Below, piece by piece: positions 46,020 through 59,797 of a stretch of DNA of 64,000 nucleotides. The stretch is from Diplosphaera chodatii (Eukaryota; Chlorophyta; Trebouxiophyceae; Prasiolales; Stichococcaceae). The position numbers and the translations under genes are program-made. Under the pieces are notes generated by a model, which was not told the DNA's origin, made no database searches, and was given only the letters and a program-made list of their open reading frames with translations. The stretch spans positions 676,984 through 740,983 of the forward strand of contig JAALGY010000063.1 in NCBI GenBank assembly GCA_032358165.1, read 5' to 3'. Position 1 is the stretch's first letter. Every line of letters starts with the position of its first letter.

Positions 46020-47861
46020 GCTGCCGTGGTCAAGCAACAAAGGGGCCGGGCTCGTTCGCTGACACTGCAGCCCCTTTGTTGTTGGCTCAGTCAAAAACGA
46101 AGGGGACCGGCGTTTGAAAACAAAAGGGGCCACCACTCAAACATGTGTAAGATCTAGAGGACGACGAATAAGGGTCCCTTGTAAGTCAACAACAAAGGGG
46201 CGCCGTCAGTCAATAACAAAGGGGACACAGTGGTCAACCAACAAAGGGTCTGAAACCCTTTGAGCAACCAGTCAGCCGTCTCGTTGCACGCGGCCCAACT
46301 GACCAGACTGCGGCCCCTTTGTTATTGACCACGGGCCGTGTACTTGTTCCAGGTCCAGGGGCCCCTTTGTTATTGAAACACGAGGACGAGTCAACAACAA
46401 AGGGGCTACACCGACCCGATAACAAAGGGGCCGACTGAGACGACAACAAAGGGGCCCAGGCGACAGAAATCTGTTACTGTACAGTTGCGAGCCCTCTCAT
46501 AAGAACCCCTTCGTCATTGACCACGGTGCCCCTTTGTTATTGACTGGCTTGGTGAACTGCTGACGCGTGAGCCCCTTTGTTGTTGACTCATTGTGCCAAT
46601 ATAATTTGATGCCTCCGTGCCCCTTTGTTATTGATGTAACGAAATGAAGAACACATCATCAGCAAAGGGGGCTGCGGTGAGATAACAACAAAGGGGAGGT
46701 TGAACAACAACAAAGGGGCATGGGTGAGACACCAACAAAGGGACAGGCACTGCTCAACAACAAAGGGGTACAAGCGTGTCGTTGACCAGTGCAAGTGTGT
46801 ACTGATGACGCTTGAGCCCCTTTGTTGTTGACAACAACAAAGGGGCCCACAGACTGGTCAACAACAAGGGGGCTGCTAGACTGGTCAGTAACAAAGGGGG
46901 CTGCGTTGTGGTCAATAACAAAGGGACTGCAGACTGGTCACTAACAAAGGGGCACTTGCTGAGACAATAACAAAGGGGCTGCCAGACTGGTCAATAACAA
47001 AGGGGCACACTGTGGTCAATAACCCCTTTGTTGTTGACCGACCTACCAGAGCAAGCAAGTAGTGAATGATGACGCGTTGGGCCCCTTTATTTGTTATTGA
47101 GCAGTGCAGTCAACGCTGACCAGTGCAAGTGTACTGATGACGCGTCAACCCCTTTGTTGTTGTCTTGCGCGAGAGGCTGACTGAGTCACTAACAAAGGGG
47201 CTGCGTGTGAGCCAAGAACAGAGGGGCGCTGAACGCAAGTGTGTACTGATGACACGTCGGGCCCCTTTGTTGTCGACTCATTCCAGTAAGAAGAAAGGCT
47301 GATTGGGTCAATAACAAAGGGGCACAAGAATGGTCAACAACAAAGGGGCACTGATTGAGACAATAACAAAGGGGCATAAGAATGGTCAATAACAAAGGGG
47401 CACAAGCATGGTCAATAACAAAGGGGTTGCTAAACTGGTCAACAACAAAGGGGGCACTGATTGAGACAATAACAAAGGGGCACACTGTATGTGGTCAATA
47501 AGCAGGGAGCGAACCCCTTTGTTGTTGACCAGTGTAAGTGTGTACTGACGACGCGTTGGGCCCCTTTGTTATTGAGAAGTGCAGTCAACACTGACCAGTG
47601 CAAGTGTACTGATGACGCGTGGGCCCCTTTGTTATTGACTCGATCAGCGACGGGGAAGCTGCCGCGGGACAATAACAAAGGGGCACTGATTGAGATAATA
47701 ACAAAGGGGCACCGTGTGATGAGTCAAGAACAAAGGGGCATTGAACGCAAGTGTCTACTGATGACGCGCCGGGCCCCTTTGTTGTCGACCCACGCGAATA
47801 ACGAAGGGCCGTAATGAGACAATAACAAAGGGGGGCTGCGGTGAGACAATAACAAAGGGGG
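46020..47861 (-). repeat. Right arm of the inverted array
   Basis: Units read mostly GGTCAATAACAAAGGGG on the plus strand, the complement of the left arm. CTGCCAGACTGG and CACTGATTGAGAC spacers are the reverse complements of left-arm spacers. Seven copies of the box GTACTGATGACGCGT occur, ending near 46813, 47077, 47145, 47258, 47557, 47620 and 47770. Most sit just before a CCCCTTTGTT unit in the opposite orientation. Confidence 0.85.
46817..46845. repeat. Perfect 14-base inverted repeat inside the array
   Basis: CCCCTTTGTTGTTG, one A, then CAACAACAAAGGGG: a perfect inverted repeat with a single-base centre, made by two oppositely oriented units meeting head to head. Confidence 0.92.
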
Positions 47862-48050
47862 AACCTCGCACACTTGACGAATTGCAGGCCAGGTCCAGAC
47901 TACCTACTGTTGCGACTTGTAAGGTTGCAGAGGGCGGCAAAGCGTGCGAGCATCATGCAGGAAGTGACCTGAAGAAGTATTTCCTGAGCTGTAAAATTTC
48001 GACACATGGACACTGCTGAACTGTGTCGCTGTGCATGAATACTCTGCCGC

Positions 48051-49705
48051 TCACGGCAGGTGCAGCTTGCCACTGATAACAAGCGCACTCCGTCCGCTGA
48101 CCTTCACCCGCTGTGACTGTTCGTCTGCATGACATACCAGCTCTCCTCCCCGTGCCGAGCATTGCCGCGCCTCCAGGACAGGCTTGCCCAGGCGCTTGGC
48201 CCAGTATGGGCCAGCGACAGCAAAGCTGCTGCCTGCCATTGTGCCGTGCGAAGGCGTCACGCGAGCTGAGAGCCGCTGTGAAGCAGACTTTTCCGGGCCA
48301 GCAGATCTGCAAAGGCCTCGACAGCATGCTGCACGCAGCAAAGGCCACAGCAGTCCAACACTCTTACCTGTCACAGGGTCCTCCCAGTCGAGGGTGTGTG
48401 GCGCCCAGAAGCGCACCGCAATGTCATGCGCATCATCATCCTCTGCACATAGCGTTACTGCAAGCTTCAAGCTGGACTGCTACGGCTCCTCCTCACATGT
48501 GCGGCCGGACGTCCACAGCATTTTTCAGACTGGATGGCCCGAATGGCGATGCATGTGCATCGCTCATGACGCAGAAGCGCACCCGTCGCTGTTGTGACGA
48601 TGTATCCAAAAACTTGCTCAGGCGAAGGTGCCGCAGCCTTGAGCTTGCCTAAGTCTGGCTGTATGTCCTCCAGTGCCTTGCGACTGTCTGCTGCAAGCCT
48701 CACCAGCAGATACCGCAGCTCGCTGTTGAAGGCCAGCTCTGCAACGGCAGCGCCACTGACCAGCTCCTGCAGAGTGCTGATTGTCGGCAATTAGTATTTC
48801 CAAAAGTGTGTCCAGCAGCCGATTGATCTGGCATGCACCAGGACATGGTTGTTCTGAAAGAAAAAGCATCTCCACACACCTGAATGACAGGGCTGTCTGC
48901 AGTGATGCCATTGGGCGGCGGGTCATCTGGCGCACGCCACGGCATGCCCAGCTGCAGCAGTGGCTGCGCCTCCCGGCTGAGGCGCTGCACCGACAGCTGC
49001 CCGCTGTGCACGGTGTCAAAAAGCAGCGGCTCGTCCGCAGGATGCCCCTCCCCTGCACACTCGCAAAGGCCAGCTTGCGTGCTTGAACACCACGGCGCGC
49101 TGCATGGCCATGGGCTGCACACTTGCCGACCTGCTGGTCTGCGCAAGACATCAGAATGTGTGCCTTGACCACTGCACCGACAGACGTGAACCGCCGCCCA
49201 TTGCAGTGTTGTGTACCAAGCTGCTAGCACAGGCTGGATCGCGATGCTGGTCACACCTTGTATGAGGGCCGCAGCGGATGCGACGGTCGCATGGCCGCAG
49301 AGCTGGACCTCCTGTGTCGGCGTGAACCAGCGCAGCCTGTATCGCGATGCTGAGCGGAAGGCGGGCACCTCGCTGGCAGCATACGGCTCCCCCGCATCAG
49401 TCAGCGGCTCAAGGAATGCTGTCTCGGACAGGTTCATCTCCATCGCAATCTGCTGCCGAGTGGCGTCATTCAGCTCCGTGTTCGGCGGCAGGAGCACCAC
49501 CGCAGCGGAATTGCCACCAAATGGCACATCGGTGAAGGCATCAACCTGCATGCAATCGCAGCTGGTCACTTGACGTGAACATCATCATGTGCAGCCGATC
49601 TGATGGCGCAGCAAGTCTTGTGTGGTCAAGTCCCTGCCTCCATGATCTATGCAAGCAGTGCACTGCGAGTGCGGCATTCACCTGGTACATCGCTAGAGTT
49701 GACAT
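48051..49705 (-). CDS. PhzF-family epimerase/isomerase-like protein
   Basis: PhzF-type proteins share the diaminopimelate-epimerase fold; the eukaryotic members (PBLD-like) have no firmly known substrate. A 24-base first exon (49705-49682) encodes MSTLAMYQ and joins in frame at 49545 to VDAFTDVPFGGNSAAVVLLP. Key family stretches are MNLSETAFLEPL (with the conserved Glu), RWFTPTQEVQLCGHATVASA and VRFWAPHTLDWEDPVTGK. The last is close to the usual EDPVTGS with its catalytic Asp. Others are SSFAVAGPYWAKRLGKP and the end VKVSGRSALVISGKLHLP before TGA at 48053-48051. The gene is head to head with the UDP-glucose epimerase gene, 332 bases apart, and its 3' end faces the repeat array. The substrate is unknown. 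Confidence 0.88.
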
Positions 49706-50037
49706 GGTGGACGGATGGCCGACAGACTCGCTGGCAGGTGCCTCTACGCACTCACGATTGCGCTGTAACGCTTCAAAGCATTAGGGGAAGGCCGCTGCAC
49801 AGCGCAGTGAAGCTGGTGGCACTCGTGCGTACTGTCTGACATTTCTGTCCCCTGACTGACGTACTTCCGGGATATGTCCAGCGGCTCAGCATTGCAGGCC
49901 AGGACAATGAGTGTACACGTGCCCCAGAGACACATCACAGCGCCAGATCTGGCTGTGTCAAGGGTCTCCAGTCCCAGATCAACCGCAGCGCTGGTGCCCG
50001 GCGCTGATCTGACCGTGTGAGCAGCAACCGGGGTGCA
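49706..50037. promoter_or_regulatory. Bidirectional promoter, PhzF-like / GALE
   Basis: 332 bases between divergent start codons, short enough that the two promoters must be closely spaced or shared. No defined motif could be supported. Confidence 0.5.
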
Positions 50038-52344
<2,307 letters not shown>

Positions 52345-52592
52345 TCTGCATGAGGAGTGTATATGCCACTGCCTTTGTGCCACAGGTTCTGAGCACTGCA
52401 AAGGTTCCTCTCAGCAACGTGATACTGTCTCGTACAACGGATCCCTTGCGTCGTGCAATGTTTTCTGAATTGATACTGGAGACCTGCATGGCGTGCGCTT
52501 CTGCTGCTGTTGTGTCAATGGCACCGAGCATAGTAGACCACACAAGCCCAGCTCATGCAAGCCAGCTGCTTCACAGCCATCATCTCATCACA
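52345..52592. other. Convergent 3' ends, GALE / SPB1
   Basis: 248 bases between facing stop codons; both 3' UTRs must be short or overlap. Nothing else seen. Confidence 0.5.
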
Positions 52593-55500
52593 CTAGTTGC
52601 CACCCTTGCCCTTGCCGCCGCCGCCATTCTTCCCCCGGCCCCCAGCTTTCTTCTTCGCCTTCTTTGCTGTCGCCTTCTTGGCCTGAAAGGTCAGGCAGCA
52701 ACAGCAGATATGTCACACCATGCCAGGCCATGACGTCAGCTGCTGAAAGGGCGCAAACACGCACCCGAAGCGAAGCCCTTTGCATCAGACACGCACCTTC
52801 ATGTTGGTCTGCCGCTTGTCGGACATCATGCGGCGGTCCAGTGGACGAGCCTTGCTCTTGGTCTCCCGCCGCCGCCCCGTGCCCGCCTTCTTCTTCTTAT
52901 CCGACTGCATGAACAAACCACGTCTCGGTTGGTCTATTCGCTTTACACCTGAAATTCTGGTCTGACACATGGCTTGGGCGAGAGGCCGGCAGAGGTTCTT
53001 GCGGTAGACGTGGTGTGCATTGTCAGTGCAACTGTGCGCACTGGCGACCAACAGATGGCCACCGACGCATGTCTGCTGCGCTGGGTCACCTTGCCGCCCT
53101 GCCCGGCGGCAGCGCGCGCCCGCGCGTAGATCTTCTCCACTTCCTTGAGCTTGGAGCGCATCGGCACGTCCTCCTGCCCAACGACCGCCTCGCTCTTGGC
53201 GCGCGCCTTGTCCAGGCTCGCCTGCAGAGTGCAGCAGGTCACCACTCTCACACCGCCAACAGATAGCCCAGTGCACCCGATCAAATCGCGCACAGTCCTG
53301 CCTCTCCTCCCTCTGCCATTGAGATGTAAGACAGCAGGTGAAGCGCGATTGCAGCGCTGCCAGTCTGCTTGCAGCAGACTTCTGCATGGTTTGTGCACAA
53401 TCAGGGTGAGGCGCGCGACGCCAGGCGCACCGCGAGGCGCTTCTTCTTGCGGGCCTTGGCCTCGGCGACCTTCTTGATGGGGCGCAGGTCGATGGCGCGC
53501 AGCTGCGCCTTCTGCGCCTCCACCTCCTCCCTGCTCACCACCGCCGGCGCCCTGCACAGCACAAGGTGTGCGCGATTGTGCACAAACGCCGGATACGGGC
53601 GGATCAACAAGCTGTCGTCGGTTGGCACCCGACTATGTCTACCCCCTGCAGGGTGCAGCGATGCAGGGCAGGCGGTATGGTCAGGCAGTCCAGTGTGCCG
53701 AGGCTGGTGCCGCGGCCAGGTGGAGCCCACGGTCGTGGCACACACGAGCAGTGCGGGGGCTGCTGGGCGCACCTGGCGTGGCGGCGCTGGTCCTCGGCGA
53801 ACCAGCGGGGCAGGCCGGCGTCGTGGAAGGCGTACTTGTTGTAGGCGCCCTCCAGCAGCTCGTCGCGGCTGCGCTTGCGCAGCATGCGCTGCGCCAGGGC
53901 CTTCACCTCCGCCTGCAGTGCAGGCGCCTGATGAGCTGAACCTTGCCTGCCAATGTCCGTGTCCCGAAAGGTTGAGACTCCTGACTGTTCCGGGCCCAGT
54001 GCTCAAGATCCTTCACCCACAGAGGCCGACTGACAGCCACAGCTCCCTGTTAACATGACCATCGTTGAACACGCATGAACACGCAGCAGGGTCACGGCGT
54101 GCACCTTGCCCTGCGCGTCCAGGCTGTCCATGAAAGCCTCGTCATCATCGTCTGACGACTCGGCATCTGTTGGCGCCCGCGCCTTGTTGGCGACACGGCC
54201 CTCGTCGTCTGATGAATCATCACTGTCAGACGAAGACGCAATGCCAGCAGCGCTGTGGCGGCCACCGCGCGGCACGACCTCAAAGCCATGAGCAGCCGCG
54301 TCCTTTGCAGCCGCTGCACGGACCACGTCTGCGGCACTGGTGCCTGGCTTCGTTGACGGCAGCTGCTTTCCTGTGTGCAGCAGACGGGACAAGCTTACAT
54401 CAGAGACGTAGGGCACCAGGATGGCCACCTGAATTGACTGGCAGGTCACGAGAAAGCCCTCAATGCAACGTTTCCAAGCGCTGGTACGACTCTGCCCTAC
54501 CTGCTGTTGTCTCCAGCTTCCTGAGTTTTCTGTGTGGCGGCTCGCCTGCGGCGCTGCTGGGCGGCGGCGTGCCGGGCGCCTCTGCATCGCTGTCCGCAGC
54601 ACCCACACCTGCAGCTGCTTGCTGAGCGGGCTTCGGCTGTGGCGCCACTGCCTTTGCTGAGCCCGCTTTGTGGCCTGTGCATGGGCACGACTTGCATCAT
54701 GAGGTCATGCATGACACAGTATAAGAAGGCTGCACATCGGATACATTGCCAGAGAAGGGGATGCCGCACATCAGCGTGATGTTGTGAGTTGGTGGCGCAG
54801 CACAGAGCTATTGCTGCCCATCGAGGAGGGCAAGCAGCAGGGGCCGCGCAAGGCATTGCTGTGACAAACGCGCATAACGGGCACGGCGACAGGGTGCATC
54901 CGGCCGGTAATAAAGTTTGTCGGAATCCAGACTGCAAAGGTGCAGCCACGGCGTGACACTGTGGCAGTGCCATCCTTCAGTGGCCATGCGGGGTTACGTG
55001 GCGTTTCACGCTGAAAGCATGGGGCAAAGTTTCCTATGAAACACACAGGCAACAGGGACTGCGCACCTGCACTCTTCCGAGCGGGGGCTGCTGGTTCAGC
55101 GGCAGCGAGCGGGGGCGCGCCGGCAAACACGTCCTGCGAGAACCACTGCGCTGCGATGGCCTCGTCGGTGACGGGGCGCCCCACCGCGCCCTGGTCCAGC
55201 GACACCAGCAGCCCGGCCCCCTCCTCCTGCATGAGTGTCAGAGCTGGTTGCGGTGGCACATACCTGGTCCAGGCCAACATTTGCTGCCAGGCCAGCCGCA
55301 AGATGTCCAAACATTGCAACAGCCGTCTGTGGCAATGCATCTAGACAGGGCTGCAGCTCAACCAAAGACTGTCTCGATCGCAACTCGTCAGGCACGCCTG
55401 CAAAGACCGATCCTCCCACAGGTCACAGGCACCAGACACTAGGTGCGCTCCCACTGTTTACCTCGCTGTCTATGTCCGGCTCATCAAAGCGTGGTGCAGC

Positions 55501-58500
55501 TTCTGGGCCGACGTCATCTTCTGAGCCACTTGCACCAGCGTCAGCGTTGCCGCCCAGCACGTCTCCAGGCTTCTGCTTTGTCTGTGCCACGGCAACCGGC
55601 CCAGTTAGTATGCAGTATTGTGATCTGCGGAGCCACGCCTGGGAATTGGTGAAGCTGAGTGTGCAGCACGGTGCTTGCTGCGAACATACCAGCAGTGCAT
55701 GTGCAGGGTGGCTGAATCCAGAGCATCAGGCCGCTGACCTGCAGGCGTGCACGCCGGCGGGCTGCCACGTCCCGCTGCCCCTGCCGCTGCAGGTACTGGC
55801 TGTATGCGTCCTCCAGGGCATCCTCCGTCACTGCATTGTACTGCCTGCACAAGGGCAAAGCCACACATCGGCACCCAGGTTGCGGCAGCTGCTCAAGTGC
55901 AGTGGAGCGCAAATGTACTGTGTGCAGCAGGAGCTGCTGGGCGGGGACGACAGCCTGAGCTGCCCATCCTGAAGGTCCTTCAAGACTGCGGGAACGCACC
56001 CCTCGTCATCGCTGTCAGAACCGTTGCCTGGCGCCTCGGGCAGCACCAGCTCCTGCGCAGCGGCCTCATCGCGATCCAACTCATCCAGCTCTGCCTCCGC
56101 CGGTGCGTCCTGTGACTCAGTGGCGCTGGACATCAGACTCCAGCACACTCGGAATGTCACATATCCATATTCTGCTGGAGCTCGGGAGCAACTGTGCTGG
56201 TGACGAGCAGTGCAAGCTTGACAGAAAGGGCAGAATATATTGAAGCATGCAGATACGTGCTGCAGGTACGGAGGGGCACCTGCTCGGCCGCTGCAGCGGC
56301 TGCCTGGCCCCGGAGCTGCGCCAGCGAGAAGAGCGCCTCGCCCGGGGCGCCCTCATCCTGGTTGACACCCTCGCCTGGGGTTGGACCACAAACTCCGCTC
56401 AGCTGACATGCTGCTTCTGCCTTCAGGAAGAATCTACATAAGTCGTGATGATCTGCGGCGTCAAATCAGCGCCAGAGCAAGCTGGGCATTGGTGGTCTAA
56501 GCAGGTGCGTGGCATCTGAGGCTCAGACCCTGCATGTCACGACCGTATAGTGCCACGCTGGCAACCAGTGGACCAGCCGGCCTTTGAGCAGCCGCTGACT
56601 CGATGTCCAGAGCCGAGTGCTTGTCTGCCCACTGGTCAGGACACCAAGCAAAGAACTCTGGTTGCACACACCACCTGGACTGTGCCCAGCGCAGTGCAGA
56701 CGACTACTTATGCTCAAAGCACTCTGTTTGGACCAGCCCATTTCGAGAAATGCTCGCCTTTGGCCATCTCGGCGGCACGGATGCGAGCCTTGATGCGGGA
56801 CTCCCGCTTCTTTTTGCGCTCCTTCTTCGCGCGCCTGTCTGCTGACTCCTTCACCGCCTGCGATGCGACAACATTGTGAATCCCATGTGACACTGCTGTT
56901 CAGTCTTCTGCTTGGGTGTGAGTCGATCAACAGCAGGTGTCATGCGCAAAGCGGTTCGACAGTGATATGAAGTGGGTCGTCCCTGATCGAGCATCACCTG
57001 CATCTCCTCCAGCACGGCTGCCTCGCGCGTCTCCGCCTCCTCCTCGCTGTCCAGTGGCTCCGCCGCTGCGGCCGGCTCCGCTGGCTTCTCCGCCGGAGCC
57101 TTCAGCTCGCGCTTGATCTGCATCCGCCTGCACGCGGTGCACACCTCGGGCCATCAGGCCGATGTGCCAGGGAGCAGGGCATGCACGCGCCACACGCCAT
57201 GCTTGTGGATGACCTGCAGGCCTCCCTGTACTGTGACCATCGAAGTGCAGCATCAGAGGGCCTGGACGGCACCCACCACACTCCAGTCGCTGGGTGCCGC
57301 ACTCCAGTCGCTGAGGTGCAGTCGAGCAGGGTTTGTGCTGGCTCGTGACTCACCATTTGAGCAGCGCCTTGAACTCTGAGCGGCCCAGGACCTGCAGGTC
57401 CGCGCACGTGGCCCGGATCTCAGCGGTGGTCGCGGGGCTGTCTCGGATGCGGGCCGCCAGCGCCGCATAGCCCAGCGCGCCAACCACATCATCCTCGCCC
57501 TCGACCGCTTCTGGTGCGGCCTCCGCATCAGGCCCCTCCAGCGCAAAGCTGCATTGAGGATGGCGCTGCATCAGCAACCTCACTCATGAGCACACATACC
57601 CAGTCGCATGAGCTGAATGATGCATGGCAGGCGAGCCGTTTTGCAGGACACCTGCTGGAAGCTTGCATTTGTGCACCTGCCCTAAGGTCTACACACCTGG
57701 TGAAGCGGCCAAGCATCTCTACGGGCGCCTCTGACAGCACGAAGGCAGTCGCGGGCGCGGTGCGGCTGGTGAGCGAGATGCCGTCCTCGTAGCCCTGCCG
57801 CTGCCGATTGGCCTTGAACTTGTCCTTCAGCAGCGCATCAGGGCCCATCTTCTTGGGGGCCTCCACCACCTCCTGCAGTTCATGTGACTTGAAAATGAGC
57901 ACTCGTTGTTCCCTATACTTTCAACGTGTTGAACGGACGGTGATACAGCATTCCTACGTCAGGCGCGGTTCGGTGGTCACAAGCCAACTACAGACCCAGC
58001 CAGCCCTACCTTGAACAGATGCTTGCTGTCGAGCAGCCGTGGGTCGATCTTGGTGGGCGCCCTGTACCCCTGGCACACCACGAAGATTTCCGCCGAGGTG
58101 TTGCGCGACGCTGCCGGCTTGGTGGCATCCACCTTCTCGAACAGCTGCTTGAAGGCATACAACAGTGAGTTGTAGTCCTGCGACCTGCAAGTATTCAGTG
58201 GCTGGCGGTCAGCAGGTGATGTGTTATTGCGGTCAGATGAGCTGCCTGACGCCCCACATAACCGCTTTCCATCAGAAACCGTTTCTCATCAGAAGTCGGA
58301 GAAGGATGCTTGCACATGCAGGTCAACATCAGCCGCTCATCTGACGACTCAAGCCAGAGCAGTAAAGCACCTGCAAAAGAGCAGTGATCGTCACCTGAAG
58401 ATCTTGGTAACAAAAGTCCCGCGGGGGCCAAGGAACTCAGTGGCCAGGCGCAGTGCGTCCAGCACCAGTGCAGACTGCGTGTACGCCTCGCTCGCCCACA

Positions 58501-59257
58501 CACCCCCCACATTGGGAGCACCATCGTGGATCACAGTGTCTGCCATCGCGCCACCCAGCATCTTCTTCAAGTCCTGCAAAGAGCATGGCTGCAGGTCATC
58601 AGCACGGCGGGACGAGATGATACTTAGTACCTGCATGCGCTGTCGACCTTCCAGCCATCGTTGTTGCGAGTGCAACGGCTGAGCAGTGGTCGGATGATGT
58701 GGCCCTTGTGTTGCACCAAACAAGGCAGACGGTACCAGAACAGCAGACCTGGCGCGTCTTTTGCGAGGTGATGTCGCCTACAAAGGTGCTGACGCCCGGA
58801 ATCGGACGAATGGGGTCGAGGTCCACGCCCACAATGAGACTCCCCACCGGCATGGTTTTCGCTGCGACCTGCAGCCACCCACCTGTGCAAGCCAGGCATG
58901 ACGGTGAGCACCCCTACATGTACGCTTTCCAGGCAACGACCGCAATTGAGCATGCTGGTGTAGGTCGGGCGCTGACCTGGGGCCGCACACAGATCCAGCA
59001 GGGTCCGCGAGGACGACAGGAAGTCATATTTTCGATTGAGCTGGACAAGCTTGAATGCCGCCCGTGAGCGGTACCTGCACAGATCAACATGCAGCGCTTT
59101 GTAAATTCGTTACGTGGTGAGCACCGACCGGCTGCATAGCACTCTCCTGCACACATTTGCCTGATGGCCTTGCAGCATGTGCTAGTGCTTACCCCTGCTC
59201 CTTGGCAAGATGGTAGAATTTATCAAGACGGTGCTTTCCCTTGGATTTCTTGCCCAT
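52593..59257 (-). CDS. SPB1: rRNA 2'-O-methyltransferase SPB1/FTSJ3
   Basis: Nucleolar enzyme that methylates 25S/28S rRNA and is needed for 60S ribosome assembly. It starts [20 protein letters not shown] at 59257 and stops at 52595-52593. The FtsJ domain shows [27 protein letters not shown] joined by splicing to [15 protein letters not shown] (SAM site), [69 protein letters not shown] and [13 protein letters not shown]. It then runs through the middle domain ([29 protein letters not shown]) and Asp/Glu-rich stretches. The Spb1 C-terminal domain follows: [60 protein letters not shown] and [15 protein letters not shown] Lys/Gly-rich tail ends KGKGGN. Order and composition match SPB1 throughout. 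Confidence 0.94.
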
Positions 59258-59797
59258 GATGGCGCTTGTGTAAGAGCAAAGTCAAGTCTTCTGCAACACT
59301 GCAGCATGCAGCTGCAGCCTCAAAAATGCTACTGCAGCGTAGGTGGTGCCGACTCACAGTGGGTGACAATTGACTCGCAGCAGATGCCCAGGTGCGACTG
59401 TGCACAGACTCCACGACCTTACATTCTGACTTGGGTCACCTCTGGAACGCCGAGAAAATGTAATTGCTGCACAATGATGCATTTGCTGCAAAAAGTGATT
59501 GTCTCGGCGGCTGCAGGGGGGCTTTGCTGACGGGTCATGACATGTCACATGCAGAAGAGGAGGTGCAGGCGCTGTGTTCGCGCAGGATGCCATAGATCGT
59601 CGTCGCTTGCGACAGTATACGTAAATAATGACACATGGATGAATCGTCCCGCCACAATACCGTGCACAGGGCAGCAACTGTTAGCAGGCCAAAACGCGGT
59701 TCTCCAATACCGAGCTCAGCACCGCCCTGCGCTGCTGTCACATCTTGTGTGCACACATAGCGGCCGACGCACATCATATGCACGAACGATTAAGGCA
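59258..59797. other. Divergent promoter region, SPB1 / DTD
   Basis: 540 bases between divergent start codons, expected to contain both promoters. No repeat or RNA gene recognised. Confidence 0.5.

Larger units (their letters stand above)
44451..47861. repeat. Foldback-like inverted minisatellite array
   Basis: About 85 copies of the motif GGTCAATAACAAAGGGG or its complement were counted by eye in 3.4 kb. Runs of G (or C) recur every 26-27 bases, for example starting at 47319, 47345, 47371, 47397, 47423, 47450 and 47477, and on the left at 44825, 44852, 44879 then 44986, 45012, 45038 and 45065. The first bases of the motif vary between GGTC, GAGTC and GAGAC. The left part mainly shows the C-rich strand on top, the right part mainly the G-rich strand, around a unique core. 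Both outer ends carry the same inverted terminus, CCCCTTTGTTATTGTCTC. No gene is recognisable inside. The layout matches foldback transposons; no transposase or clear target-site duplication is visible. Confidence 0.9.

Noticed and set aside
46784..47770. Box C/D snoRNA signals (TGATGA followed by CTGA-like words)
   Set aside because: TGATGA is part of the repeated box. There is no terminal stem, no correctly spaced D box and no guide element.
44451..47861. CRISPR-like array
   Set aside because: This is a eukaryotic nuclear locus, units occur in both orientations, spacers are only about 10 bases and are themselves repeated.
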